Part shown: positions 54,041 through 63,556 of the stretch, piece by piece
How positions within the stretch are numbered: the stretch's first letter is position 1
Layout of the letters: the number at the start of each line of letters is the position of its first letter
Assembly (NCBI RefSeq): GCF_001563475.1
Contig: NZ_LPUT01000030.1
Span: 23,649 to 87,648 of the forward strand
DNA: 64,000 nt
Source: Sporosarcina sp. HYO08
GTDB taxonomy: Bacteria; Bacillota; Bacilli; Bacillales_A; Planococcaceae
Reading direction: 5' to 3'
Notes under the pieces: generated by a model
Databases searched by the model: none
Told to the model about the DNA's origin: nothing
Seen by the model: only the letters and a program-made list of their open reading frames with translations
Program-made: the position numbers and the translations under genes

Positions 54041-55111
54041 ATGCAAATAATCGAGAAAAAAGTCGAATTTCGCGAGGCGCTCCTATCTTGGTATAACCGT
54101 GAAAAAAGAGATTTACCATGGCGAAGAACGAATAATCCCTATTATATTTGGGTATCTGAAGTGATGCTCCAGCAAACAAGAGTTGACACAGTGATTCCGT
54201 ATTATGAGCGTTTTATCAAAGCTTTTCCAACGATGGAAGCACTAGCCGAAGCCGACGAGCATGATCTGTTGAAATTATGGGAAGGACTTGGCTACTACTC
54301 GAGGGCACGAAATTTACAAACAGGTGTTAAAGAAGTAATCGAGAGCTACGGTGGTAAAATCCCTGCGAATCGAAAAGACATATCGACGTTAAAAGGAGTT
54401 GGACCTTATACAGCCGGGGCTGTTTTAAGTATTGCATTCGGCATACCCGAACATGCAGTTGACGGCAATGTCATGCGCGTCATTTCTAGGCTTCTACTCA
54501 TTGAAGAAGATATCGCCATTCCGCGCAATAAAAAAATATTTGAACAAGTGGTTATGGACTTAATTGACCCGGAAGATCCATCTTCTTTCAACCAAGGACT
54601 TATGGAGCTTGGTGCAACGATTTGTACGCCAAACCCCAAATGTTTACTTTGTCCAGTTATGGACTTTTGTTCGGCTTTTCACGAAGGAAGACAAGATGAA
54701 TTGCCGATCAAAACAAAAAAAACAGCGAATAAAACGATTCCAATCGCAGCTTATGCTCTTCAAAATGAGGAAGGTAAATGGTTGTTAAGAAAACGTCCAT
54801 CTAAAGGATTACTCGCAAATTTATGGGAATTTCCGACGGTAGAATTAACGAGCGGGTCATCACCGAAAAAACAGATTGAAAAAGAAATGGAAATTGTTCC
54901 GAAAAACATGGAAGAACTGTTGTCATTTAAACATATTTTCACCCATTTAACATGGGATCTGAAAAGTTTCACAGCTCGAATAAACGACCCGATTAAATTG
55001 CTATCGAATTATCAATTGTTCACGGCGGAAGAAGTAAATGCGCTCCCAATGCCTGTACCGATGTTGAAAATTTGGGAAGAAATTAAAAAACAAAGATGCA
55101 TGGATGAATAG
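54041..55111 (+). CDS. mutY: A/G-specific adenine glycosylase
   Basis: A 356-residue MutY, removing adenine opposite 8-oxoguanine. Helix-hairpin-helix LKGVGPYTAGAVLSIAFG (about residues 110-127), catalytic Asp in HAVDGNVMRV (about 138), Fe-S cysteines in CTPNPKCLLCPVMDFC (about 191-206: Cys-x6-Cys-x2-Cys-x5-Cys), and a C-terminal NUDIX-like 8-oxoG recognition domain. ATG 54041 has AAGGAG 6 nt upstream; GTG 54038 is too close. Located next to yfhP as in B. subtilis. Confidence 0.96.
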   Translation: MQIIEKKVEFREALLSWYNREKRDLPWRRTNNPYYIWVSEVMLQQTRVDTVIPYYERFIKAFPTMEALAEADEHDLLKLWEGLGYYSRARNLQTGVKEVIESYGGKIPANRKDISTLKGVGPYTAGAVLSIAFGIPEHAVDGNVMRVISRLLLIEEDIAIPRNKKIFEQVVMDLIDPEDPSSFNQGLMELGATICTPNPKCLLCPVMDFCSAFHEGRQDELPIKTKKTANKTIPIAAYALQNEEGKWLLRKRPSKGLLANLWEFPTVELTSGSSPKKQIEKEMEIVPKNMEELLSFKHIFTHLTWDLKSFTARINDPIKLLSNYQLFTAEEVNALPMPVPMLKIWEEIKKQRCMDE

Positions 55112-55125
55112 GTAAATGAATCCTT

Positions 55126-55155
55126 TGAATAAAAAAATAATAAGTGCACACGATA
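55126..55155 (+). promoter_or_regulatory. SigG-like promoter of SASP gene 1
   Basis: TGAATA (55126-55131), 17 nt, CACGATA (55149-55155), resembling the forespore SigG pattern TGMATA-17/18-CATACTA. The start would fall almost at the Shine-Dalgarno, leaving a very short leader. Confidence 0.5.
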
Positions 55156-55177
55156 ATTGCACGGAGGTGAAAAGTCC

Positions 55178-55363
55178 ATGACAAAAAACCCGAAAAATTT
55201 TGGTAAGCAAAACCAAAATGCGATGAATCCGAATGCACAAGCTGAGTTTGGATCTGAAACTGATGTAAATCAGGTCAGAAAACAAGTTCAGCAAGCAGAA
55301 AGAGGGAAAGCGCAAGCTTCCGGTCCGTTCGCGAACCGATTCGGAAACAGCAACACAAAGTAA
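55178..55363 (+). CDS. sspE: Gamma-type small acid-soluble spore protein, copy 1
   Basis: A 61-residue Gln/Asn-rich protein. The two gamma-SASP hallmarks are visible: AEFGSETDVNQVRKQ with a germination-protease-type site (TEFASETD in B. subtilis SspE) and SGPFANRFGNSN at the C-terminus. It is an amino-acid reserve of the forespore. It has only one repeat unit, so it is shorter than B. subtilis SspE (84 aa). ATG 55178 follows GGAGGTGA. A paralogue follows 250 nt downstream in direct repeat. Confidence 0.93.
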   Translation: MTKNPKNFGKQNQNAMNPNAQAEFGSETDVNQVRKQVQQAERGKAQASGPFANRFGNSNTK

Positions 55364-55380
55364 TGGATTGACATCACCGG

Positions 55381-55414
55381 CCGGCAAAAGCATTGCTTTT
55401 GCCGGTTATTTTTT
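55381..55414 (+). terminator. Terminator of SASP gene 1
   Basis: CCGGCAAAAGCA (55381-55392) pairs with TGCTTTTGCCGG (55394-55405), then TTATTTTTTAG. Copy 2 has the same stem with a compensatory A-T to G-C change. Confidence 0.92.
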
Positions 55415-55417
55415 AGT

Positions 55418-55560
55418 TAGGGGGACGCAGGCTAAGGTCGCCATATCCTCAAAGTACGCAGAAATTAAGGCCAATCGAACCCTTCGCTGTTCGATTGGCA
55501 ACAGTTGCATACTCGTATCCTACGGGTAAAATTACGCCAAGGCGTCATTGATTATTCTTT
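55418..55560. repeat. Tail segment of the SASP duplication unit (long form)
   Basis: Contains GACGCAGGCTAAGGTCGCCA and ends in TTGATTATTCTTTC. Between them is a perfect hairpin CCAATCGAAC/GTTCGATTGG (55471-55480 with 55489-55498). A shortened relative with the same two ends lies at 55897-55968. Non-coding. Confidence 0.65.
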
Positions 55561-55590
55561 CGAATAAAAAAGAAATAGGTGCACACGATA
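55561..55590 (+). promoter_or_regulatory. SigG-like promoter of SASP gene 2
   Basis: CGAATA (55561-55566), 17 nt, CACGATA (55584-55590); same arrangement as for copy 1. Confidence 0.45.
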
Positions 55591-55612
55591 ATTGCACGGA
55601 GGTGAAAGATCC

Positions 55613-55810
55613 ATGACAGAAAAGCTAAGAAGGACAAAAAACGCGAGAATTTACGGCGAACAAAACCCGGGTGCAAATCCGATGGCACAAGTTGAATTTG
55701 GTACGGAAATTGATGTGAATCAAGTGAAGCGACAAAACCAACAAGCAGAAGCTGGTAAAATAAAAGCTTCCGGTCCGTACGCGAACCGATTCGGAAACAG
55801 CACGAAGTAA
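55613..55810 (+). CDS. sspE: Gamma-type small acid-soluble spore protein, copy 2
   Basis: A 65-residue paralogue of the preceding SASP. VEFGTEIDVNQVKRQNQQAE and the C-terminal SGPYANRFGNSTK match copy 1; the N-terminus differs (MTEKLRRTKNARIYGEQ). Upstream bases (GCACACGATAATTGCACGG plus the GGAGGTGAAA site) and downstream terminator are nearly identical to copy 1, so it arose by tandem duplication. ATG 55613 is chosen by that identity. Confidence 0.92.
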   Translation: MTEKLRRTKNARIYGEQNPGANPMAQVEFGTEIDVNQVKRQNQQAEAGKIKASGPYANRFGNSTK

Positions 55811-55827
55811 TGGATTGACATCACCGG

Positions 55828-55862
55828 CCGGCAAAGGCATTGCCTTTGCCGGTTCTTTTTTA
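55828..55862 (+). terminator. Terminator of SASP gene 2
   Basis: CCGGCAAAGGCA (55828-55839) pairs with TGCCTTTGCCGG (55841-55852), followed by TTCTTTTTTA. Confidence 0.92.
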
Positions 55863-55896
55863 TTTTATTTAGCGGATGTTCAGAAGCCCACTAAAT

Positions 55897-55968
55897 AGGG
55901 GAACGCAGGTTAAGGTCGCCACGTCCTGTTGGCCCAAGCCTTCGGTGTAATTGATTATTCTTTTCGGT
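55897..55968. repeat. Tail segment of the SASP duplication unit (short form)
   Basis: GGGGAACGCAGGTTAAGGTC at the left and TAATTGATTATTCTTTT at the right correspond to the ends of 55418-55560; the internal hairpin part is missing. Confidence 0.6.
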
Positions 55969-56056
55969 TGAAAAGTTTCAATTTTCACCACTCGGTTGGT
56001 ATAATGGGGGAATACTGATATTTTTGTTTTTGGGCAACTAAAAGGTGGTTTTATTA

Positions 56057-56605
56057 ATGGCAATCGCAAAAGAAGGAAACACGATTCAAGTACATAGTTA
56101 TAAGCATGACGGCAGCATTCACCGTGTTTGGCAAGAGACGGTCGTTTTAAAAGGAACAAGAAATATTATTATTGGGGCAAATGAACGTACGCTTGTAACG
56201 GAAGCGGATGGACGCACTTGGTTAACGCGGGAGCCTTCGATCTGTTATTTTCATGCCGAGCATTGGTTTAATATTATTTGTATGTTGCGTGAAGATGGCG
56301 TTTATTATTACGTAAATATGAGTTCACCATTCGTTTATGACAATAAATCATTAAAATACATTGACTACGATCTGGATGTAAAAGTTTTTCCAGATATGAG
56401 CTATATGATATTGGATGAAGACGAATATGTGGAGCATAAAAAACAAATGGGTTATCCAGAAGTGATCGATCAAATATTAAAGCGTAATTTAGATAAGCTC
56501 TTAGGTTGGATAAAAAAGCGAAAAGGACCTTTTGCGCCGGATTTTATCGAAGTATGGACATCCCGATATGAATTTTATAAACAAGTTAACACAAGCAATG
56601 ATTGA
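56057..56605 (+). CDS. ygaC: Nucleoside tri-/diphosphatase, DUF402 family (YgaC)
   Basis: A 182-residue DUF402 protein. Conserved [20 protein letters not shown] and the acidic cluster [13 protein letters not shown] with LDEDEY (about residues 105-135) bind divalent metal in family structures. N-terminal [14 protein letters not shown] is typical of YgaC. Family members hydrolyse nucleoside tri- and diphosphates. ATG 56057 follows AAAGGTGG. It precedes the ABC exporter gene as in B. subtilis ygaC-ygaD, separated by a small stem-loop. Confidence 0.9.
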   Translation: MAIAKEGNTIQVHSYKHDGSIHRVWQETVVLKGTRNIIIGANERTLVTEADGRTWLTREPSICYFHAEHWFNIICMLREDGVYYYVNMSSPFVYDNKSLKYIDYDLDVKVFPDMSYMILDEDEYVEHKKQMGYPEVIDQILKRNLDKLLGWIKKRKGPFAPDFIEVWTSRYEFYKQVNTSND

Positions 56606-56635
56606 GCCTGCCCAAGGCAAAGGTGGCAGGCTTTT
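56606..56635 (+). terminator. Stem-loop between ygaC and ygaD
   Basis: GCCTGCC (56606-56612) pairs with GGCAGGC (56625-56631), then TTTT. The ygaD ribosome site begins 6 nt later, so read-through is likely. Confidence 0.75.
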
Positions 56636-56653
56636 CGTATGAGGAGAGTAGAT

Positions 56654-58405
56654 ATGGGGGACAGCATTAAAAGGTACTTACAATTTGTAAAACCGTATAA
56701 CTGGCAAATCATTTTCACGATCATTATAGGTGTTATAAAGTTTGCGATTCCACTATTTATCCCATTACTAATGAAAATTGTTATCGATGATATTATCGGT
56801 GAAGAAACATTAACTGCCGATGAAAAAACAAAATACTTATTTTACTGGCTCGGTGGAACAATACTTGTTTTCTTCCTTATTCGTCCGCCGGTTGAATATT
56901 ATAGACAGTATTTTGCCCAATATGTCAGCAACAAAATTTTATATGATATTCGGCAAAATCTATATGCACATTTACAAAAGTTAAGCTTGCGCTATTATTC
57001 GAATACGCGGGCTGGTGAAATCATTTCTCGCATCATCAATGATGTAGAGCAAACAAAAAACTTTGTCGTGATTGGCCTTATGAATGTTTGGTTAGATTTG
57101 GCTACGATTTTGATCGCCATTGTTATTATGTTAACGATGGATATATCGCTTACGATCGTGACGCTATTGGCATTTCCTTTTTACGCCTATAGTGTAAAGC
57201 ATTTCTTCGGTAAACTGCGGCAGTTAACTCGTCAAAGATCACAAGCGCTTGCGGATGTGCAAAGTTATTTGCATGAACGGATTGCAGGGGTTAGCGTTAT
57301 TAAAAGTTTTGCCTTAGAAAAAACGGAACGTGAGCGATTTAATAAAACAAACGATAGTTTTTTGGAACGGGCATTGGATCATACGAGGTGGAATGCAAAA
57401 GCGTTTGCTGTCGTCAATACGATTACAGATATTGCGCCTTTACTTGTGATTGGTTACGCAGGCTACCAAGTGATTAATGAGCATTTGTCAGTCGGAACGA
57501 TGGTTGCATTTATCGCCTATATTGAACGTTTGTATAGCCCGCTTCGAAGATTGGTCAATTCATCTACCTCCTTGACACAATCATTTGCTTCCATGGATCG
57601 GGTTTTTGATTTAATGGAAGAGAAATATGATATTACGGATAAAAAAGACGCACGAAAGTTACCACCGATTCAAGGGGAAATTCAATTTGACGATGTAAGT
57701 TTTTCCTATGAAGCGGGCGGGGAGGCTGTGTTGCGCAATATTAGCTTTACAGTGAACCCAGGAGAAACTGTTGCGTTTGTCGGAATGAGCGGCGGAGGGA
57801 AATCCACAGTAGTGAGTCTAATACCTCGTTTTTTTGATGTCACGAGCGGTGCAATTTCAATTGACGGACATAATGTAAGGGATGTTACGATCCATTCATT
57901 ACGCGATCAAATTGGCATGGTTTTACAGGATACAATTCTTTTTAGTGATTCAGTCAAAAGCAATATTTTAATGGGGAAACCAGATGCGACGGATGAGGAA
58001 GTGTTCGCAGCGGCGAAAGCGGCGAATGCGCATGAATTTATCGAAGCTTTGCCGGACGGTTATGATACGCAGGTAGGAGAGCGCGGCGTCAAATTATCAG
58101 GAGGACAGAAACAGAGAATTGCCATCGCGCGCGTATTTTTAAAAAACCCTCCACTTTTAATTCTGGACGAAGCGACATCCGCGCTTGATCTGGAAAGCGA
58201 GGCACTGATCCAAGAATCGCTGGAAAGATTGGTCAGTGATCGAACAACACTTGTTGTGGCACATCGATTATCCACCATTACACATGCAGACAAAATTTTC
58301 GTGATCGACACGGGTGAAGTAAAAGAATACGGCACACATGAACAGCTTATGGAGAAACAAGGCATCTATTATGGATTGTTTCAAGTGCAATCACTAGGGA
58401 AGTAA
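56654..58405 (+). CDS. ygaD: ABC exporter half-transporter, MsbA/MDR type (YgaD)
   Basis: A 583-residue type IV ABC exporter: six-helix membrane domain (residues about 1-320) fused to an ATPase domain. Walker [10 protein letters not shown] (about 376-384), Q-loop VLQDTILF, signature LSGGQKQR, Walker [13 protein letters not shown] and switch His in VAHRLSTI are intact. It should work as a homodimer exporting lipids or drugs. ATG 56654 follows GAGGAGA by about 7 nt. Position between ygaC and ygaE supports YgaD. Confidence 0.9.
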   Translation: MGDSIKRYLQFVKPYNWQIIFTIIIGVIKFAIPLFIPLLMKIVIDDIIGEETLTADEKTKYLFYWLGGTILVFFLIRPPVEYYRQYFAQYVSNKILYDIRQNLYAHLQKLSLRYYSNTRAGEIISRIINDVEQTKNFVVIGLMNVWLDLATILIAIVIMLTMDISLTIVTLLAFPFYAYSVKHFFGKLRQLTRQRSQALADVQSYLHERIAGVSVIKSFALEKTERERFNKTNDSFLERALDHTRWNAKAFAVVNTITDIAPLLVIGYAGYQVINEHLSVGTMVAFIAYIERLYSPLRRLVNSSTSLTQSFASMDRVFDLMEEKYDITDKKDARKLPPIQGEIQFDDVSFSYEAGGEAVLRNISFTVNPGETVAFVGMSGGGKSTVVSLIPRFFDVTSGAISIDGHNVRDVTIHSLRDQIGMVLQDTILFSDSVKSNILMGKPDATDEEVFAAAKAANAHEFIEALPDGYDTQVGERGVKLSGGQKQRIAIARVFLKNPPLLILDEATSALDLESEALIQESLERLVSDRTTLVVAHRLSTITHADKIFVIDTGEVKEYGTHEQLMEKQGIYYGLFQVQSLGK

Positions 58406-58423
58406 TGAGTAGCTAATGGAATC

Positions 58424-58465
58424 CAAAAAAGAGCGATCCGTATTGAAAATTGGATCGCTCTTTCA
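58424..58465 (+). terminator. Bidirectional terminator ygaD / ygaE
   Basis: AAAGAGCGATCC pairs with GGATCGCTCTTT around a 12-nt loop. Confidence 0.92.
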
Positions 58466-59530
58466 TTATTCTTGGGTTAATTCCTCATAGTGATGCTTTT
58501 GGAAGGAAACAATTAGCTTATCTAAATGCTCCAATTGCTCCTCGTAATTTAAGATGGATGAGAGGATATGAAGAAGGTGGTACGCAGAAAACTCTTCTTC
58601 TTCCTTTGCAAGTGCAATCTCCTTCGCGAAAATCTCAAGCACCTCATGTCGTTGGACGTATTCTGCTTGGAGACTGCTATTTGCTACTTCCGATTTTAAC
58701 TTGCCGGTAAACTTTAAATGTAATTGTTCATGATAAGTGAGCAATGTATCGAGCCGTTCTTGTACCATCATTCGAAAATGCTCTGGTAAATTAATTAATT
58801 CATTTTCAAATCGATGAAGTCTTTTCAAAACGTCATAACTGCTTCTTGACGCTGCTAACATTTGTCTATAAATGACGAGCTTTCTTGCCTTTGCAAGATG
58901 TTTTTTTTGAAAATAACTTCGTTCTTCTTTAAATAGTAAATACAAATGTTCTACATGTGTTAGCTGTTCTTTTAATTGATTTAATGATTTCTTTGTTGCG
59001 ATGTGCTCAGATGCCTGTCTTCCCGCAAGACGAGTCCAGCGTATGATTTCATCCTGCGTTTTTTGGACGGATTGAAATAGCTTTGTCTCGTATTTAGGTG
59101 GCATAAATAGTAAGTTTACGGTAAAGGACGCAAGTACACCAATCACGATCGTTATGAAACGTGTTAAAGCAAAAGCTGAAAACTCTTCACCTTGAATTTC
59201 CATTATCGCGATCATCATCACAAGTGCCAAAGAAATAGATTTTTCAAGGCCTAGCTTCAGCATGATTAAAATGATAATCATAGCGGCGAGGCCAACGATG
59301 ACAAGCTGATGACCGAAAAGCAGAACGAAAGTAACTGCCACGACTGCGCCTATAATATTACCTTGAATTTGTTCAATGATTGTTAAGTACGATCGATAAA
59401 TTGAAGGTTGAATCGCAAAAATCGCGGCGATTCCCGCAAATACAGGATGTGGCAATTGTAAAATTGTAGCAAGGAACAATGCGAATACAATCGCAATGCC
59501 CGTTTTAAAAATGCGGGCACCAAGTTTCAT
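58466..59530 (-). CDS. ygaE: Aromatic acid exporter family protein (YgaE, DUF939)
   Basis: A 354-residue protein. N-terminal domain with about five to six helices (GARIFKTGIAIVFALFLATI, PVFAGIAAIFAIQPSIYRSY) and a long helical, charged cytoplasmic C-terminal half rich in Gln/Glu/His. This is the ArAE/DUF939 plan. Same place in B. subtilis (ygaD-ygaE-gsaB). The substrate is unknown; aromatic-acid export is a family label only. AGGAATTC precedes ATG 59530. Confidence 0.88.
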   Translation of the reverse strand: MKLGARIFKTGIAIVFALFLATILQLPHPVFAGIAAIFAIQPSIYRSYLTIIEQIQGNIIGAVVAVTFVLLFGHQLVIVGLAAMIIILIMLKLGLEKSISLALVMMIAIMEIQGEEFSAFALTRFITIVIGVLASFTVNLLFMPPKYETKLFQSVQKTQDEIIRWTRLAGRQASEHIATKKSLNQLKEQLTHVEHLYLLFKEERSYFQKKHLAKARKLVIYRQMLAASRSSYDVLKRLHRFENELINLPEHFRMMVQERLDTLLTYHEQLHLKFTGKLKSEVANSSLQAEYVQRHEVLEIFAKEIALAKEEEEFSAYHLLHILSSILNYEEQLEHLDKLIVSFQKHHYEELTQE

Positions 59531-59596
59531 GTAAGAATTCCTTTCTAAGTGATCACTATTTTTCTTATTGTACCTTATCCTACTTGACCCTAACGG

Positions 59597-60901
59597 TCAA
59601 CTATTCAAAACTGAGGCCAATTCTTCAAATGAACGATTCACAGCATCGATTGTATCCTCGATGTCTTGTTCGGTATGTGCAATTGTTAAGAACCAGGCCT
59701 CGTATTTTGATGGCGCCAAGTTCACTCCATTTTTCAACATTAGTTTAAAGAACTTCGCAAAAGCATCCCCGTCTGTTGCCTCAGCTTGCTCGTAATTTTC
59801 AACCTTTTGATCGGTGAAAAAGAGCGTTAATGCACCGCCAAGCCGGTTCGTTGTTAAAGTGACTCCGTGTTTCTTAGCCGCTTCTAAAATGCCGGACTCT
59901 AAACGAGCAGCAAGACGATCCATTTTTTCGTAAATGCCGGGTTCTTGCAGAACTTCAAGGCATGCGATTCCGGCAAGCATAGAAGCCGGGTTTCCGGCCA
60001 TTGTACCTGCCTGGTAAGCCGGTCCTAATGGTGCCACTTTATCCATAATTTCTTTTTTACCGCCGTATGCACCGATTGGTAACCCACCACCAATAATCTT
60101 TCCGAGTGCTGTAAGATCCGGTGTTAAGCCAAGTAAATCTTGCGCCCCGCCGTAATGGAAGCGGAAAGCAGTAATGACCTCGTCGTAAACGATTAAGGCG
60201 CCATGCTTCGCTGCCAGGTCATGAACAAGCGGTAAAAATCCTTCATTTGGCTCTACAATTCCAAAGTTGCCGACAATCGGTTCGACAAGAACGCAAGCAA
60301 TTTCATCTCCCCATTTTTCCATTGCTTCCTTATAGGCGTCTGGATTGTTGAAAGGAATCGTAATAACTTCCTTTGCAATGGATGCAGGAACCCCTGCTGA
60401 ATCGGGTGTGCCTAGTGTTGCGGGCCCTGATCCGGCAGCGACAAGGACAAGGTCAGAATGTCCATGGTAACAGCCGGCAAATTTCATGATTTTCGTTCGG
60501 TTTGTATAGGCGCGGGCAACACGGATCGTCGTCATGACCGCTTCTGTTCCGGAATTGACAAACCTTACTTTATCCATACCTGGCATTGCTTCTTTTAACA
60601 TTTTTGCGAATTTCACTTCGTGGGGGGTCGGTGTACCATAGAGTACGCCGGTTTCTGCCGCATGGGCAATTGCTTTGGAAATATGTGGATTTGCATGTCC
60701 GGCGATAATGGGTCCGTATGCCCCTAAATAATCTATATATTTATTGCCATCGACATCCCAAAAATATGCGCCTTCTGCACGTTTCATGACAACGGGTGCA
60801 CCACCGCCGACAGCTCGGTATCCGCGGGAGGGGCTATTGACGCCGCCAACAATATGTTCACAAGCCTCTTTATAAATTTGTTCTGATTTCATTCTATTCA
60901 T
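59597..60901 (-). CDS. gsaB: Glutamate-1-semialdehyde 2,1-aminomutase
   Basis: A 434-residue PLP enzyme of class III, converting glutamate-1-semialdehyde to 5-aminolevulinate in heme/B12 synthesis. PLP Lys in [19 protein letters not shown] (about residue 270), DEVITAFR with the cofactor Asp, and the signature [15 protein letters not shown] are seen. It stands outside any hem operon, next to ygaE and the BCP gene, matching the second B. subtilis copy GsaB. ATG 60901 follows GGAGG by 7 nt; the ORF start at 60928 is too far upstream. Confidence 0.92.
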   Translation of the reverse strand: MNRMKSEQIYKEACEHIVGGVNSPSRGYRAVGGGAPVVMKRAEGAYFWDVDGNKYIDYLGAYGPIIAGHANPHISKAIAHAAETGVLYGTPTPHEVKFAKMLKEAMPGMDKVRFVNSGTEAVMTTIRVARAYTNRTKIMKFAGCYHGHSDLVLVAAGSGPATLGTPDSAGVPASIAKEVITIPFNNPDAYKEAMEKWGDEIACVLVEPIVGNFGIVEPNEGFLPLVHDLAAKHGALIVYDEVITAFRFHYGGAQDLLGLTPDLTALGKIIGGGLPIGAYGGKKEIMDKVAPLGPAYQAGTMAGNPASMLAGIACLEVLQEPGIYEKMDRLAARLESGILEAAKKHGVTLTTNRLGGALTLFFTDQKVENYEQAEATDGDAFAKFFKLMLKNGVNLAPSKYEAWFLTIAHTEQDIEDTIDAVNRSFEELASVLNS

Positions 60902-61026
60902 CTCAATTCCTCCGATTTCATCAGTCATTTCCTATTGTAAACAAAACAACTCTATTACGCCAAACAATTGAAAAGGCACTTCCCGTTCGGTACGATGAGG
61001 AAAAGGAAGAACTGGAGGAATTATAA

Positions 61027-61503
61027 ATGACACAACTTGAAGGATTGCAGGCACCTGGTTTTACAATACCGAATGAAAAAGGAGAAATGGTTTCCCTAAA
61101 AGATTACTCGGGAGAAAAATATGTTGTACTTTATTTTTATCCGAAAGATTCTACACCGGGCTGCACAACGCAAGCGTGCGATTTCCGTGATGCATATGAG
61201 GACTTTAGCGGATTAAATGCCATAATCTTAGGCGTGAGTCCTGATAGTGAAGCATCACATGAAAAGTTTATTGGCAAACATAATTTGCCATTTAATTTAC
61301 TAGTAGATGCAGATCATAGTGTTGCCGAAAAATATGGTGTTTGGAAATTGAAAAAGATGTTCGGAAGGGAATACATGGGCATTGAGCGTTCGACGTTTTT
61401 AATTGATCCATCAGGTAAAGTCGTAAAGGAATGGCGAAAAGTGAAAGTAAAAGGACATATTCAAGAAGCGCTTGAGACTTTAGAGCAACTTGTCAATTCC
61501 TAA
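61027..61503 (+). CDS. ygaF: Thioredoxin-dependent thiol peroxidase (BCP type)
   Basis: A 158-residue atypical peroxiredoxin. Peroxidatic Cys in DSTPGCTTQACDFRD (about residue 47) with resolving Cys five residues on, the Prx PxxxT/SxxC environment complete. It reduces hydroperoxides in the cytosol with thioredoxin. CTGGAGGA lies before ATG 61027. The perR gene follows, a functional grouping in peroxide defence; whether PerR controls this gene cannot be seen, as no box lies in the gsaB/ygaF gap. Confidence 0.93.
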   Translation: MTQLEGLQAPGFTIPNEKGEMVSLKDYSGEKYVVLYFYPKDSTPGCTTQACDFRDAYEDFSGLNAIILGVSPDSEASHEKFIGKHNLPFNLLVDADHSVAEKYGVWKLKKMFGREYMGIERSTFLIDPSGKVVKEWRKVKVKGHIQEALETLEQLVNS

Positions 61504-61575
61504 ACGATCTAAACGGTATTGAGGTTGACAAGTAGTACGATAGTTGACATTTGCATGGACCTTTAAGTAAACTAA

Positions 61576-61590
61576 TTATAATGATTACAA
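61576..61590 (+). promoter_or_regulatory. PerR box upstream of perR (autoregulation)
   Basis: TTATAATGATTACAA differs from the TTATAAT-N-ATTATAA consensus at one base. It contains a TATAAT that may be the -10 element; TTGACA sequences at 61525-61530 and 61544-61549 lie upstream but with poor spacing. Autoregulation of perR is known in B. subtilis. Confidence 0.8.
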
Positions 61591-61627
61591 TGAAGTAATC
61601 AATATTTAAGGACTGGGGTGCAAAGCG

Positions 61628-62065
61628 ATGTCTGAAGTACAATTGAAAGACGCGCTGGACGCATTAAAAACAAATGGAGTGCGAATTACTCCGCAAAGGC
61701 ATGCAATTTTAGAATACTTAATTTCTTCTCATTTACACCCGACTGCCGATGAAATATACAAATCACTTGAAAGTGATTTTCCGAGCATGAGTGTAGCAAC
61801 TGTTTACAACAATCTCCGTGTGTTCCGAAATGTTGGGCTTATTAAAGAATTGACATATGGTGATGCATCAAGTCGATTCGATTTTGTTACCCACGATCAC
61901 TATCATATTATTTGTGATGAGTGTGGTACAATTGTTGATTTTCATCATCCGGGACTTGAAGAGGTAGAGCGGCTTGCTTCTTACATGACAGGTTTTCAAG
62001 TAAACTCGCATCGCCTTGAAGTTTATGGAACATGTCCAGCTTGTTCCAATGTGAACGTGCAATAA
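61628..62065 (+). CDS. perR: Peroxide-responsive repressor PerR
   Basis: A 145-residue Fur-family metalloregulator. N-terminal winged helix [15 protein letters not shown] and [15 protein letters not shown]; regulatory-site His/Asp residues in [18 protein letters not shown], including the His oxidised by peroxide in B. subtilis PerR; structural Zn cysteines in CDECG and CPAC. Near-identical core segments to PerR rather than Fur or Zur. It has a Per box in front of it and another before zosA. Followed by a terminator and the convergent ygzB. Confidence 0.96.
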   Translation: MSEVQLKDALDALKTNGVRITPQRHAILEYLISSHLHPTADEIYKSLESDFPSMSVATVYNNLRVFRNVGLIKELTYGDASSRFDFVTHDHYHIICDECGTIVDFHHPGLEEVERLASYMTGFQVNSHRLEVYGTCPACSNVNVQ

Positions 62066-62110
62066 TAAAAAATCCGCTACCTTTTTTAGGAGGAAGCGGA
62101 TTTTTTTATT
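62066..62110 (+). terminator. Terminator of perR
   Basis: AAAAATCCGCT pairs with AGCGGATTTTT, T-rich tail; also T-rich on the other side toward ygzB. Confidence 0.88.
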
Positions 62111-62141
62111 GGCAAGGGAGTGTATTATGGGGTGGTTCGTT

Positions 62142-62513
62142 TTATTTTGTACCGCGGGCTGCCTTGCGTTTGCTTTTTCGATTATAGGATTCGTTAAATT
62201 CCTTCCCTTCTAATGAAGGATCTAATGTAAGCGGTTCGCGGCAATGCATACACATATCGACACGTCCAAGCATTTTCGTTGGCTTTCCACAACTTGGACA
62301 TACAATTTGTACGGCCCGCGTGGATAAAGATCCAATCCAGACATATACAACTGTACTCGCAAGTATGGATAACATACCCAGAACAATAAATAGGAGCATG
62401 ATGATTTCATTTTTTCTAAAGAAAATACCTAAGTACATAATAGCAATCCCAAGAAAAATTAGCCAAAGTGCAAAAGAACGTACACGGTTAATCTTATTTT
62501 TATATGGTTTCAT
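62142..62513 (-). CDS. ygzB: UPF0295 membrane protein (YgzB)
   Basis: A 123-residue protein with two transmembrane helices (about residues 13-31 and 37-62) and a zinc-ribbon-like tail with Cys-Pro-Ser-Cys (about 72-75) and Cys-Met-His-Cys (about 88-91), then a basic C-terminus. Matches UPF0295/YgzB; located between perR and ygxA as in B. subtilis. Function unknown. Confidence 0.9.
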   Translation of the reverse strand: MKPYKNKINRVRSFALWLIFLGIAIMYLGIFFRKNEIIMLLFIVLGMLSILASTVVYVWIGSLSTRAVQIVCPSCGKPTKMLGRVDMCMHCREPLTLDPSLEGKEFNESYNRKSKRKAARGTK

Positions 62514-62640
62514 CTACGATCCTCCTCGTCTATCCTCAATTACTATAGCATATTTTTTGATCTTCTCGTTATTTTTCCTACACGCATTGAAGGAATACCT
62601 TTTATCTCTGTCGAAAGGATTACGCTAGGGAGGTGTAGTG

Positions 62641-63504
62641 ATGGAACAAGTGCTTAGGCCAATTTATCAGGAACGGGCGAGTTCTCCTGAAACACTCGGC
62701 GTTATTCTAGTTGAAAAAAGACGAAAAGGTGATCCAATTACGGATACCTTCGATTCGATTTTACTGATCATAACATCTGATGAAGAAAATCCAATATATA
62801 CAAAGCATTACACGAATGGGGCAGAAAAGTCCGCCATGCACGTCATTAGTGAAAAGCAACTGCGAAAATGGCTGCTATTAGGCTCTAGGCGTAAGGTAGT
62901 GGACTGGTTGTTTTATGGAAAAATTTATTTTGATCGAAATGAATTTGTAGAACAACTTAAAAAGGAGTTAGAGCAATATCCCTTCTATGGACGTAAAATG
63001 AAAATGGGGCTAGAGTTTTCAAAACTCGTGAGGGATTATACAGAAGGTAAAACATTTTTTGAACAAGGGAATTATATGGATGCTTATCATCATGTTGTTA
63101 AATCACTTCATCATTTAGCAAGGCTTGCCGTAATTGAAAATGGACTATTCCCCGAAGTGACGGTTTGGTCGCAAGTGAGAAAAATAGATCCAGCAATTTG
63201 TAAGTTATATGAAGAATTGACTATGAGCGAAGAACCTTTAGAGAAACGACTGGAACTTCTATTTCTAGCAAGCGAGTTCTTCATCTATAATCGAACAGCC
63301 GATGGGGCAAGTCATATTATAGAAGTAATGGCTAGGAAAGGTCTTTGGACCATTCAGGAACTTCACGAGCATAAGGAGCTCCGGATGTATTCGATAGAAC
63401 TTGAAATGTTTGTTGAATTTCTTGTCGAAAAAGGTTTTATCCAAGTTATACAAAGCGAATCGAAAAATGAAAAGATCTTTCACAGGGACTATAAAGTTAA
63501 ATAA
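62641..63504 (+). CDS. ygxA: YgxA, nucleotidyltransferase-like protein
   Basis: A 287-residue soluble protein. The N-terminal half has a nucleotidyltransferase-like look (PETLGVILVEKRRKGDPITD, then FDSILLIITSDE), and a helical second half follows (YMDAYHHVVKSLHHLARLAV). It is the gene immediately before the rRNA operon, as ygxA is in B. subtilis before rrnD. GGGAGGTG lies 6 nt before ATG 62641. Enzyme activity is not established. Confidence 0.87.
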   Translation: MEQVLRPIYQERASSPETLGVILVEKRRKGDPITDTFDSILLIITSDEENPIYTKHYTNGAEKSAMHVISEKQLRKWLLLGSRRKVVDWLFYGKIYFDRNEFVEQLKKELEQYPFYGRKMKMGLEFSKLVRDYTEGKTFFEQGNYMDAYHHVVKSLHHLARLAVIENGLFPEVTVWSQVRKIDPAICKLYEELTMSEEPLEKRLELLFLASEFFIYNRTADGASHIIEVMARKGLWTIQELHEHKELRMYSIELEMFVEFLVEKGFIQVIQSESKNEKIFHRDYKVK

Positions 63505-63556
63505 CGAAGTGCTTAATAGGACGGAATCATTCGTCCTATTATTTTTGTGGATTGTG

